DNA of 64,000 nt from Benincasa hispida (Eukaryota; Streptophyta; Magnoliopsida; Cucurbitales; Cucurbitaceae): assembly GCF_009727055.1 (NCBI RefSeq), contig NC_052359.1, forward strand, positions 19,273,261 through 19,337,260, written 5' to 3'. A program made the position numbers and the translations under genes. Below, piece by piece: positions 1 through 10,138 of the stretch. Within the stretch, counting starts at the first letter, position 1. Each line of letters opens with the position of its first letter. Below the pieces are notes generated by a model. That model was not told the origin of the DNA. It ran no database searches and worked only from the letters and a program-made list of their open reading frames with translations.

Positions 1-339
1 AAGGCACTCGGATCAGCGCAAGGTCAGAAAAAAAAATAGCAATAAAGAAAATTTTTGTGGAAGGATAAATCATTTGACACCCCGGAAGAAAATTTTCTTT
101 TTGAAATAAATCATGCAATGTTCCGGAATTTAGTAAAGTCCTTTTGAAAGTTAAGCTTGCAATCCCTAAGTCTTAGAAATATTTTAGGAAGAGACTTGAA
201 TTAAAACTTAAGGAAATTCTGGCATATAGGATTTGAACGAAGTATCCTTGAGAAATCTAGGGAAAGAACTTTGTGGTTAACTTGCTAAAGGAATCTTTAG
301 CTTATGCTTGAGGACAAGCATTGTTTAAATTTGGGGGTG
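1..339 (+). mobile_element. 3' internal tail of a Ty3/gypsy element
   Basis: Non-coding sequence ending in a purine-rich tract (TTTGGGGGTG, 330-339) directly before an LTR that starts TGATAAC. A run of the form 'gaggacaagcattg...ttgggggtg' before the 3' LTR is typical of Athila/Tat-type gypsy elements. No ORF is visible. The rest of the element lies left of the window. Confidence 0.7.
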
Positions 340-367
340 TGATAACGGGCAGAAATGCACGTTATCA
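340..367 (+). other. Terminal hairpin of the LTR with GAAA loop
   Basis: Bases 340-351 pair with 356-367 (11 of 12 pairs, one G-A mismatch at 348/359), closing a GAAA loop at 352-355. The stem includes the first base of the LTR. The related LTRs at 52896 and 5841 carry the same architecture with a different stem sequence. Confidence 0.75.
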
Positions 368-2004
368 TAGTACTAAGTTCTTAAACAATTTTGGATTGCG
401 TTGATGAAATATGTTAAATTGCGTCCATTAAGCATAAATTCTATAATATTGTGGTCGCATGCGTACATCGCATTAGTGTAGTTGGTCTTTACATTTTTGT
501 GTAGAATATGCGTTAACATAATGCAGAGTTTGTGATCATAGGAATACATTGGTCGAGCGCAACTTCACCGCAAGACTTTGCGATGATCGTGCTTGTAAAC
601 ATTCGTCCAAGAAGAATCACCACAACTTGGTCAGCGAAACATGGTGGGCGCATCCGGGTGAAAGGATAATTAAGAGCGATGGGATAAAAAGCTGACGGCA
701 GTCGTATCCCAATTAAGTTGACAGTCGATAACGGTCACGAAGTACATTCTGCTTTATCAGTGACAATTATCTACCGCATCAGTCAGGAATTAAAGCTGTC
801 CCATCTTTACAACCGGGAGAGAGAAGCCGCCTTTCACCATGGAAACTCTATAAATACCAAGTGCATTCTTCAGAGAAGAAGTTAAGCAGTCGATTACTTC
901 ATCACTTTACAAGTTCACGCCTCTGTCCATAGTTTTCTCTCGACATGAGGAAGAAGGTGTGCCGGTAGATCATTCTGGTAAGCTTGGGAAAGCACCGAAG
1001 CTCTAAAACAGAGAGAGGGCCGATGCCTGTGGAAGTGGGAACATTTGTAGATCAGAATAGAGATTCAGTGTAAAAAGCCTCGGTCAGCAAGGAATTGCTA
1101 CTGGGCTCTCTACCTTTACTTTCCATTGTTATTTTGTACTCAACTCAGTGGAATATCTTTGTCTATATCTGTTCACTCTCTGTTATTTATGCATGAGTAG
1201 CTAAATTAGTTAAATGGGTTGAAAAGTAGTAGCTAGCATAACGAGGGAATCTTCATCTTTGCGATTATCTTGTTTATGTATACTTCATTCATCTATTAGA
1301 GATACTCGGAAGGATAGTCTAAAGACAGGATCTAGACTTGGGAAGGTCGGGTCAGAATCTAGGTTTGGAAGAACCAGATTAGAACGCATAAACGGGAGAT
1401 AGGCACTTAGGAATGAGCACTATTTGTTATTAATGCATTGCATGCATCTTAGCAATAAGATATGATTGTATGCGGTCATCTTGCTTTCATGCATTTTGCA
1501 TCAACGCATAGGACAAGAGTAGAGACTTAGGGATAAGCTCTATGGACATTTTGCATTCAACACATGCGTCCTAGACTTAGAAGCATCGCATTTACATTGG
1601 AAAATAACTTGTTGTGCATAGTAGTAACATGATTGCAAGGTCTGACGCATTCCCAAGTAACGCTAACTAAAAATCTTCTCAACCTGTTCATCGCATACTC
1701 ATTGCATCTATCAACGCAACTTTTGTTTCTCAAATCCGTCGTATATATTCATTTCTTTTTAACCAATGCAATTAACAACCAAACAGTTTATTTATTTTCC
1801 CGGTTATCGCAAAGTTTTCATAAAAAAAAAAATTTATCAACGCAATCTATTTTCACAAGTCCCTGTGTTCAACCCTAGACTTAGCAGGAAACTCAGAGGA
1901 ATTTACACTTGAATTTCGCTGAGAAAACTTGAGTGCACAACGCAATCCATCAACGCATATCATCTATATTTCCACTTAATAAAAAACGCATCAAGAAGCC
2001 TACA
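340..2004 (+). mobile_element. 3' LTR of an Athila/Tat-like gypsy element
   Basis: The LTR begins TGATAAC just after the polypurine tract and ends GCCTACA; Copia A integrase sequence resumes at 2005. Length is about 1665 bp. It is rich in 'aacgcat/atcaacgca' words. Its general plan matches the solo LTRs at 4043-5841 and 52896-54783 (terminal hairpin, similar closing segment), so they look like related families. The target duplication (probably AAGAG or similar at 2005) cannot be checked because the left flank is missing. Lineage is inferred from the polypurine tract and LTR length only. Confidence 0.72.
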
Positions 2005-2863
2005 AAGAGGCAAACTTTTGAACGTGATTCCAACTTTTTTGGGTTAGTCACAAGCACGTGGGCCGACATCCCCAAATTCTGAAGTGGCGTGAACTACCTT
2101 TACGGCCTCTCTACAGCTCAAAAGGCGTTTCAGAAACACTTTTCGAGAGAATGTTGTTCAAAATGTAATATGTAATATCCACTTCAAATCCCTAAAACGA
2201 GTCTGAAAGATGACCATAACTCATCATAGACCGAACCATGTCCAACAGGGTTCTATTTCTTCTTTCTGATACACCATTCTGCTAAGGTGTACCTAGGGCC
2301 GAGAGTTGGGACGTTATTCCATGTTCTATCATATAATTCTAGAATTCGAGGTCCATATTCTCTCTACCACGATCAGATCGTATTGTTTTTATCTTCTTAC
2401 CTAACAAGTTTTCAACTTCAGCCTTATACTCCTTGAACTTGTCAAGGACTTCAGACTTACATTGCATTAGGTGTAGATATCTGTATCTTGAATAATCATC
2501 TATGAAAGAGATGAAATATTCATACCCACCTCGAGCTCTAACACTCATCTGACCACAGAGGTCTGAATGTATAAGCTCCAAGGTTTCCTCGGCTCTATAA
2601 CATTTTCCAGTAAAAGGTTGTTCGGTCATCTTGCCTTCAAGGCATGATTCACATACCGACAAGGAGTTTTCTTCTAAACTCTTTAGAAGTCCACATTTCA
2701 CCAATTTCTCAATCTTATTGAGGTTGATGTAACCTAATCGTAGATGCCAAAGATGGGCGTTTTCCTTAGGAGAAACTTTTGGTCTTTTTGCAGTTGTCGC
2801 TGTACTGAACATTTCAGTATTAAGTAAGGATTTTATGACTAACGATCCAGGTAGAATCATCAT
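2005..2863 (-). pseudogene. Copia A integrase and pre-integrase remnant
   Basis: Bases 2863-2339 read through 174 codons: a GAG-pre-integrase region (WHLRLGYINLNKIE, then CESCLEGKM), followed by the integrase core start (HSDLCG, FIDDYSRYRYLHLM). After a stop at 2339 the downstream core and post-core can still be followed to 2005: a QNGVSERRNRTLLDM-like block, then RHFRIWGC, then the segment cut by the gypsy LTR. The N-terminus is odd: the stretch before WHLRLG joins the end of gag ('LVENDDSTWIV' in another frame) directly to 'SLLNTEMF', so the whole aspartic protease is missing. Non-functional. Confidence 0.8.
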
Positions 2864-2866
2864 TCT

Positions 2867-3504
2867 CTACCAAACACGTCTCCAAGACAAATAAACCACA
2901 TTTACTCTCTCAGACTTCTTCCTCTTTTGGAGAGCAGTGGGATCAGTATAAGAACCTAAATAAGCTCCAAGTTCCATTTCAGAGAACAATTCTCGTGGAT
3001 GAACTTTTCCAGAGTCAGCAACACTTGCTTTCTCTTTCACTCCCTTGACATTCAAGAAAGACTGGAGGTTATCTTGGGAATTGACACTACTGGTTTCTTT
3101 GTCATCCATCCCTTTATGCTCAAAAGTGACAACTGGCGTTCAAAAAATTCTTGCAACGAGTCCATGATCTTATGTGCAATGACCATGTTCTCAACCATTT
3201 TGGCCAATGCATCAAGTATACTAGCCAAAATATGAAGTCAGGCCAATGAGTTAGCCTTCATCCACACCTCATATGCATTAAGAATATTTCGTGGTGCATC
3301 CAGGGTTGGAACTTGAGAACACTCCTCAACCATGACAAACTCGAGGTCGTTTACCACGAAATATGTTTTAACAGACTCTTTCCAATGTATGTAATCGGTC
3401 AAAGTAAAAGAGGCAAATAATGGAAAATCATTCATGTTGCTGAAAAAGAAACACATTGATCTACAATAGATTGTAGCAAATACTCGTTGAAAAACAATAT
3501 CCAA
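2867..3504 (-). pseudogene. Copia A gag remnant
   Basis: Bases 3504-3238 encode a Ty1/copia gag N-terminal region (FASFTLTDYIHWKESVKTYF, then VNDLEFVMVEECSQVPTLD), the domain that begins copia polyproteins of this type. The same frame continues past a stop near 3238. Bases 3109-2867 hold gag C-terminal sequence in another frame (VADSGKVHPREL), without a recognisable zinc knuckle. At least one frameshift and one stop break it. Compare the better-preserved gag of Copia B (62440-63245). Confidence 0.75.
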
Positions 3505-4042
3505 TACGGTTTAGCAAAACTGAAATGAACCCTATGTGACATCTAGTTTCACAAACACTTTAAAGGTTTATGACAAAAGCCACCAAAGGATAGTCAATTT
3601 ATCCCTCTTCTGAATTGAGACATTCTCAACTAGCCATTAATACCAGAATAACTCTTGTTCCTATAACGACTAGCCATCATTGATTTGGTCAAGAAATCAT
3701 TAACTTGCTTAACAATTTTTCGTAAGTGTGACTCTTCATTTTAGGCTCTAGAGTTTTGCCCTAAACAGCCAATTTGAAGGAAAAAAATCTGATTGGGGAA
3801 AAAACTAAAGTGACCCTATCTATTTTTGGTGTTCACCTTGATATTGACCAACTGCACAAAATCCATCCGAAGGAGGATGCTCCTAGGGCACCATGAGGTA
3901 GTGCAAGAAGATCTCATAGTGCGAACCAATGAAGGAGACCGTAGAACATGTTGATATATGTCCTTCGCGCACTTACTATAAACACTCTCTCCATCTACCT
4001 TGATATTGACTCATGTAAACACCATCCGAAAGGGGTATGCTT
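3505..4042 (-). other. Copia A leader, part 1
   Basis: Non-coding copia leader. It contains blocks shared with the leaders at 39300-40100 and 50930-55480, such as 'ctcctagggcaccatgag' with its 'agtgcgaac' follow-up. The last 5 bases (ATGCT, 4038-4042) are the target duplication of the solo LTR that follows. Confidence 0.7.
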
Positions 4043-5841
4043 GTAACGCAGAATTTGATAGATATGATTGATGATGTTCTATGCTTGGAATGATGCGATA
4101 CTACCTCTAGATATGCGTTAATGATGGGTGTTCACGTAGTATGCCATGCGTTGTCACAAGTTTTCTTATGATGGAACCAAGTGTAATTCCACCGCAAGTT
4201 TCACGGTGTGATCCGAGGTCGAACACGGGGACTGATTTAGGTTATTGTGGTATGTTCATGATATATGTTACGAGGTTTTCAATCTTTAAAACTGTGTTTG
4301 TAAAGGTATATAAATTGCGATAAAAATAAAGTAAAGCAGTAAAGATGCGATAATAAAATGAAATACAATAAACCTAAGCTAGATGATACAAGATACAGGT
4401 TTCGTGTTACAAGATGCTGGGGTCAAAGCTGGCTGTGATAGTTGTGCAAAGACATGGAATGCGGCGGCAAGTCTTATGAACAGAACAGAAAGAGAAAGAC
4501 AAAGAATATAACAACACAAGTCCTCAATTGCGTTGAAGCTACAAATGTTGTTCCGCTCTTCTCTTGGCGTACACCTTTCAGTGATCGGCCACGTTCCCAC
4601 ATGTCTGTGATGAAACAGAGACTAACGTAATGAACACAAGGTTGCTTTCATGTCTGGAAGTACTACTTGCTCTAGTTAACGCATTCTTCTGACCTTCTCT
4701 CGATAGGTCGGAATGGCATCTTCACTTCTGCTCTCACAGGTGTAGATGCCGTCTAGCATGCCTTAGCTAAACGCATTTTATATATTTAACACAGATTAAG
4801 TACTTGGTTAATTCATATTGCTTATCAGGGAATTAAGAAGACATCATGAAGAAAGTGATTGACGGGTGAACGAAAATAGACAGAAAATGGTAAATGAAAG
4901 CTATCGAAACATTTAATATCCCTATTAAGCGTTTGATACATGGTATGAATGTAGAGGTAAAGAAACAGTGAAATATAACGATGAAAGAGATAGAACAGAT
5001 ACAAATAAGTGTCAATGTCTTGGCACTAATTCGATGGAGATCTACTTGCCGGATAGGATGGATTTGATGGTAGGAAAAGCTTCCCTCTTAGGCTTGCTCC
5101 ACCGGTAGTAGGGATCTTTGCACAGAGCTTTCAATCGGGTGTTTGGCAGATTAGATCTGAGATTCACCTCTCGGCCTTATCTCGTCTTCTTCCCGGATTT
5201 CTTCACTTAAGCACTCACCTTAGCCTTTTCTCTCAACATTTTGCAGCACTTACCCCATATCCTCTAGCATGAGTTTTCTCTGAAATCTCTGGGGTATTTA
5301 TAGGTGCAGGTCCATGACTCCGGCTGTGTGGTCCCCATTGATGGTTATGATAATTCTGAAGATGGAAGGATATTATTCCTTCTGTTATGCAATCAGACCG
5401 TCAATTCTGCACAACCGTTAGTTGTACACGTGTCTCAATCCTCCACTTTTGTGTTGCTCAACTACATCTTTCGATCATGGATTCGCATGTGGTGTTGTTT
5501 TTATTACCGCATGCGGTTGCACACAGCTCTAGATCGACTGTCGCATTGTGCCGTCATTGCCGTAATCGTCTCTTCATTGTTGATTGATGGGCGCAATGTG
5601 ACAGAGATGCGTTGATCAGTTTCTCATGAGCCTTTAGCGCAAGCGGTGACTTGGTCTCCTGCAAAACAGAGTAAAATTCGGCTTGTCTTCCATCTTTATG
5701 ATGTTAGTTGGTGTAATTGCAAACATTTATAATTCTTGTAATACTAGGCTAATTTTCATATAATAGGTGCATATTTACTAAATTTTGGCCACAATATCTA
5801 GATAAGGTGACATACATAACTTGTATTTCTACAAGTTATCA
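4043..5841 (-). mobile_element. Solo LTR, Athila/Tat-like, inserted in Copia A leader
   Basis: Bounded by TG...CA and flanked by ATGCT on both sides (4038-4042, 5842-5846). With the insert removed, the join 'ggtatgct|cccagggcacc' matches the uninterrupted copia leader motif at 3879-3900, an empty-site confirmation. Length is 1799 bp. It belongs to the family of the solo LTR at 52896-54783: both carry the terminal hairpin, an 'aagacattgacac' block and 'ggcatct(a/t)cacctgtgagag'. No internal element sequence remains, so it probably arose by LTR-LTR recombination. Short ORFs inside it are incidental. Confidence 0.88.
5816..5839 (-). other. Terminal LTR hairpin with GAAA loop
   Basis: Perfect 10-bp inverted repeat with arms ATAACTTGTA and TACAAGTTAT around GAAA (minus strand), starting 2 bases inside the LTR end at 5841. 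Identical to the hairpin at 52898-52921. Confidence 0.85.
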
Positions 5842-7014
5842 ATGCTCCCAGGGCACCATGAGGCCAAGCATAAATTTCACGGCACGAACATTCAGGGAGA
5901 AACGTGAGTGGAATCATTGACATATCATATATATCTCTTCCTCCCACTGAGTATTTTATAACCTAGGGTTTAGTTTACTTAGAAAAACATGGCTAAGGAT
6001 TTTAACTAAGTGACTTTTTAGGTTTTCCCAAAAGTAACTCTTACTTTGGAAATTCGAACAACTTTTGATCATCATTCATTAACTCTTTAACGAAGTATTT
6101 CATCAATTGTCGTATGCTTGAAGTAAAATCTATCTAATGCACCTTTCTAGGTAGGTTTCCAAGTAGGGGTATTATGTTTTCGTCAGCTTAAATACCCCAG
6201 CCTAGATAGAACCCACCTTAGACAAAAGGTCCCTTATAGATAGATTTAATACAAATTTAATATTTTATGGAAATCAATTTAATTCTATTAAACCGATTTA
6301 AAAGATTAAACTTAGGTTTCTAATCGCATTAGAACCAGGAACTTAGATCTATCTCAATCCAATTTTAAAACCCTTTTAAAACATGAGTTCACCTAAGTCT
6401 ACATGCAACTCTTTCTTATTGATTATAGTTCTAATTTCCATTATATAATAGGAAACAATTAAAACCAACACAATGCGATGCTACACATACAAGGCATTTA
6501 TAACTTTTATAAACAAGCCTAAGTGTCATGCTCCATGCATTGTTCATTTATTGCTATTTTTATATAATACTTCTATAACAAAGCAACGAACCAAACATAC
6601 ATGCTTCCATACATCCTTATACTATAACACGTATAATATAAAGATGATGCATAAATATAAATCTTCTATTTCATAATGCATGCGCATGCTTTCTTGTAAT
6701 TTCTTCATGCCTTTAACTATATTATAACACTTATAATATATGATGCATGAATAAAATGCATAACCTAAGGTGGATTTTAAATCTATATGTCATACACTAT
6801 GACATATAAACAATATACATCCCATGTACATTAAAAAAATATTGATGAACCAGGATAATTAGTCTCAAAATCCTAAAAAACAAAGTTAACTATTACAAAG
6901 CACAATGGGTCGTCGGTTCAAACAGGCGAATTGGGTCTTGAACCGTCCAGGCGAAGAAACGTGTCTCCTTGATCGTGTACCAAATCCTTGTGATCACCTT
7001 CACGAGAGAGTAAA
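5842..7014 (-). other. Copia A leader, part 2
   Basis: Non-coding, AT-rich leader. 'cctaggtaggtttccaagtaggggtattatg' style blocks at 6150-6210 correspond to those at 40300-40350 and 50590-50640 in the other copia leaders. A roughly 100-bp imperfect duplication around 'ataacac(g/t)tataatat' and 'gatgcat' lies at 6615-6750. At 6905-6960 is the 'ggttcaa/gaaccg' zone that precedes the word array in all three leaders. The last 5 bases (GTAAA, 7010-7014) are the target duplication of the next insert. No gene seen. Confidence 0.65.
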
Positions 7015-7385
7015 TATCACACCCTCTCCCTAGCCTTAACCCAAGACTTAGATGAGAGCATGAAGACATACCAATATAACTCTAAAACAATATTTTTAAT
7101 TTTACATTTACCCTTTATCAATTAGAAACTTTAACATGTCTACAATAACCACACCAAATTTGCTACATGTAGACAAATTTTCCTATAATTTACATAATCT
7201 GAGCCATGCCTTGAAAGATTACAATGTCATACCCCCTCCCTAGCCTTAACCCAAGACTTAGAAGAGAGCATGAAGACATACCAATATAACTCTAAAACAA
7301 TATTTTTAATTTAACATTTTACTACTTAGAACTTTTTCCTTCTCTTAGTCATCCATTACCCTGGATTTAGGACTAGGGTCTTACA
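7015..7385 (-). repeat. 3' LTR of the gag-only element
   Basis: 371 bp; colinear with 9762-10138. Its outer end reads TATCAC where the partner has TGTCAC, a point change in the terminal TG. Each LTR contains a direct duplication of about 95 bp (7016-7110 and 7226-7320 here). Confidence 0.88.
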
Positions 7386-7400
7386 TTTACCACCCCCTTA
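7386..7400 (-). other. Polypurine tract of the gag-only element
   Basis: On the minus strand the sequence directly before the 3' LTR reads as a purine run with GGGGGTGG, the expected plus-strand DNA primer. Confidence 0.7.
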
Positions 7401-7500
7401 AATATAATTTTGTCCTCGCAATCAAACGAATCTTATTTTACAACAAAATTTTTATTAATTGATTTGCTTAATACAGTTTTATTACATAACAGCTTCTATC

Positions 7501-8700
7501 CTAGTCCTCTAGAATTTTCTCTTTCCCTTTTCCCACATCTGGTACATCTTCTTCTCTAGCTTGAGCTAATCCATATAATTGTCCCAACATCATTTTTCCT
7601 GTATCCTCTTTTCTTCCTCTAACAGTCCCTCCTCCCTCGACAGTCGTTGGTTTCATTCCCGGGATGTTTGGCGGCGGTTTATTTCCAGCATCCATCAACT
7701 GGGGACATTCTCATTTAAAGTGTCCCGGGTTACCACATTTAAAACATGTACGCGATCGTCCTTGGGTTTGTTCCCAACATTTTCTCCAGTGATATTTATT
7801 ACAAATCGGGCATCTCGGTTTTTTATTTACACTCACCATTGACTCCCTTATCTGGCTTTCTCGTTCGGGGTCTGCTTTAGTATTTGTGATTCCTCTTCTT
7901 TTCCACACACTTCTATTTTCTATTATGGGAGTAAAATTTCTTGGTTCTTCCTTCCGCCACCTACTCATGGACGAGCCCCCTTCTGGTCTTAATTCTTCTG
8001 CCATTAAACTTTTTTCTACTCTCATTGCGGCTTCTACTAGTTTTGAAAATTCTCCCCACTCCACGGTTGTTGTGACAGGAGTTCGAATCTCTTATTTTCA
8101 TCCTAATTCAAACCTCCAACAATGCCCATGTTCATCCACAATTATGTTTAAAGCATACTTGGATAGCTCAGTATACTTTAATTCATACTCTATTACAGTC
8201 ATGTTTCTCTGCATGAGCTCTAGGAACTCATCTTGTTTCATATCTCGAAATGATCGAGGATAGAATCTCTCGACAAATACTTCTCGAAATTCTTCCCAAC
8301 ACATTTCTTCTTGGTCTTCTCTTCTATTCTTCAGTAATTTCCACCAGTCTTCAACCTGTTTTTGTAGTAAGAATGTTCCAAGACTCACCTTTATGTTTTC
8401 AGGGCATCTCATTACCCCAAAACATTTTTCTAACTGATTCATCCAGACTTCTGCATCTGTAGGGTCTTTTGTTCCTTCGAAGTTTGTGGCTCCTAACGAT
8501 TTCAATCGTTCTATCCCATATTTTTTCTCGGGATCAGGTTGTATATTCCCCAAACGCTCTTGGAGTCTTTGAGTGAATTTATCCATTTGTTCTTCTTCCC
8601 TTGTCTTTTCTCTCAGATGACTTGAGGCACTTTCACTTTTATTTCTAGAGGGTTGCCCAGTTCTACGTTTCCCACTTCTCAGCATTTTATCTACAACCAA
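7501..8700 (-). pseudogene. Gypsy-type gag with three in-frame stops
   Basis: A single frame from 8700 to 7501 (about 400 codons) interrupted only by stops near 8098, 8092 and 7711. Residues about 1-65 are basic/polar. The next part is a Retrotrans_gag domain (DAEVWMNQLEKCF, then KQVEDWWKLL, then FVERFYP, then MTVIEYELKYTELSKYA). After the first stops come EWGEFSKLVEAAMRVEKSL and a double nucleocapsid motif, CPICNKYHWRKC and CFKCGNPGHF, the last losing its final Cys to the stop codon context (HFK-stop-EC). The stops are TGA/TAA and could each come from one C-to-T change. The capsid protein would package element RNA. No pol follows. Confidence 0.85.
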
Positions 8701-8812
8701 TCACATATAAATTAAACATACATTATCAACAAAACATACTACTTTTATTTATATACATAGTTCATAAACCTATTTACATCACTAGCTAACTTTAGTTTTC
8801 ACAGTTTTCTAT

Positions 8813-9250
8813 CTACTTCCTGTCATGTAGATATAGTTTTTCAAAGTTAATTCGCATTCGCTCGTCTCTCCACGGGCATCTTTCTTGCACATGGCCAATT
8901 TCTTTGAAGAAAATACAAAACTTGTAAGATTCTACATTGTTGGATTCAAGTGCAGGTTGTTCCTCGAATTCTATTACTATTTGCTGAGGAATATCCTTTT
9001 TAGCCACTCGTGCCCATTCTTGATCTACTGTCAATTCTGGTAATACATTGTTGCTTCTGGAGCTTGAGCATCTAGCCATCTCCCGCTGGAATTGCTCCTG
9101 GATTTCTCTTGTTTTCTTCTGAAAAACATAACAATTCTTACGAATATGGCCGTACCTACCACATCCGTAACAGATTCCGGTCCCCATCAAGCATGGACTT
9201 CTATGATTCTTACTGCATCTTGGACATCCCTTATTATTTCGAGATTCCAC
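8813..9250 (-). CDS. Zinc-knuckle ORF upstream of gag (nucleocapsid-like)
   Basis: Uninterrupted 145-codon ORF on the same strand as gag, starting 512 bp inside the 5' LTR and ending 112 bp before the gag ATG. It has CPRCSKNHRSPC (residues about 9-20) and CYGCGRYGHIRKNC (about 28-41), the same two-motif layout as the gag C-terminus, and a degenerate third knuckle near residue 107 (CIFFKEIGHVQERC, second Cys lost). The middle is polar and the rest unremarkable. It may be a duplicated nucleocapsid segment expressed separately or a remnant of an older gag. It has no stops although the adjacent gag has three. Function unknown; RNA binding is inferred from the knuckles. Confidence 0.6.
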   Translation of the reverse strand: MESRNNKGCPRCSKNHRSPCLMGTGICYGCGRYGHIRKNCYVFQKKTREIQEQFQREMARCSSSRSNNVLPELTVDQEWARVAKKDIPQQIVIEFEEQPALESNNVESYKFCIFFKEIGHVQERCPWRDERMRINFEKLYLHDRK

Positions 9251-9740
9251 TAGTTTTTATTAGTCAATGAAGTAGGGTGTTCTATATCATTATTCATACT
9301 ATGTTCAGACATCTCAAGGATTTCACCTGAGTTAGCGCAGCGGTTTTCTTCTCGCATCCAGGAGTCGTTCCACGACCAGGTCTGCTTGCTCGGATCCATA
9401 TCCTATAGTGGACATTATTCAAATTACTATCTACTAATTTTTTTTATTCCCTTTTTCTTTTTCTCAAAATTTCCTATCTCCACCTATTTTCCTTTACTTC
9501 TTTTCCTAACCCTACCCAATCCTTTGTTATTCATTTCAGGTTTTCCTAATGTATATCATTCTATCTATCCTTTTTAGGTTCCAACCTAGACCAGTTTCTA
9601 GTACTACCCGGCTTCCATACCCTAGGTAAGCCTTTTTTCCCCGACGCCGCTTTGGCTTTAACTTGCCCCTTTTTCCCTTTTTCTTTTCACTAGTTTCAAT
9701 TTATACTTATGCTTGACTCACTTCCCAGGTTTTTACGTAA
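9251..9740 (-). other. Leader of the gag-only element
   Basis: Non-coding, pyrimidine-rich on the plus strand (9430-9720). No conserved gene detected. Confidence 0.5.
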
Positions 9741-9758
9741 ACCTTGGCTCTGATACCA
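9741..9758 (-). other. Primer binding site (initiator Met tRNA type)
   Basis: On the minus strand: TGGTATCAGAGCCAAGGT, four bases inside the 5' LTR. The first 12 bases match the 3' end of plant initiator methionine tRNA. Confidence 0.85.
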
Positions 9759-9761
9759 AAA

Positions 9762-10138
9762 TGTCACACCCCCTCCCTAGTCTTAACCCAAGACTTAGAA
9801 GAGAGCATGAAGACATACCAATTTAACTCTAAAACAATATTTTTAATTTAACATTTACCCTTTATCTATTAGAAACCTTAACATGTCTACAATAAGCACA
9901 CCAAATTTGCTACATGTAGACAAATTTTCCTATACTCTTTTATTACACAATCCAAGCCATGCCTTGAAAGATTACCATATCACACCCCCTCCCTAGCCTT
10001 AACCCAAGACTTAGAAGAGAGCATGAAGACATACCAATATAACTCTAAAACAATATTTTTAATTTGACATTTTACTACTTAGAATTTTTTCCTTCTCTTA
10101 GTCATCCACTACCTTGGATTTAGGATTAAGGTCTTACA
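9762..10138 (-). repeat. 5' LTR of the gag-only element
   Basis: 377 bp, begins TGTCACACC and ends CTTACA on the plus strand. It contains a direct repeat of about 95 bp (9763-9855 and 9984-10075), so the 'ccctccctag.cttaaccc' block occurs four times across the element. Confidence 0.9.

Larger units (their letters stand above)
7015..10138 (-). mobile_element. Gag-only LTR element (TR-GAG type), complete
   Basis: A complete 3.1-kb LTR element with target duplication GTAAA (7010-7014 and 10139-10143). The two LTRs (7015-7385 and 9762-10138) are about 375 bp. Inside are a primer site, a zinc-knuckle ORF, a gypsy-type gag and a polypurine tract, but no protease, reverse transcriptase or integrase. 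This fits the described class of terminal-repeat retrotransposons with a gag domain, which would need enzymes supplied in trans. LTR divergence is modest by eye. Inserted in the word array of the Copia A leader. Confidence 0.88.
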
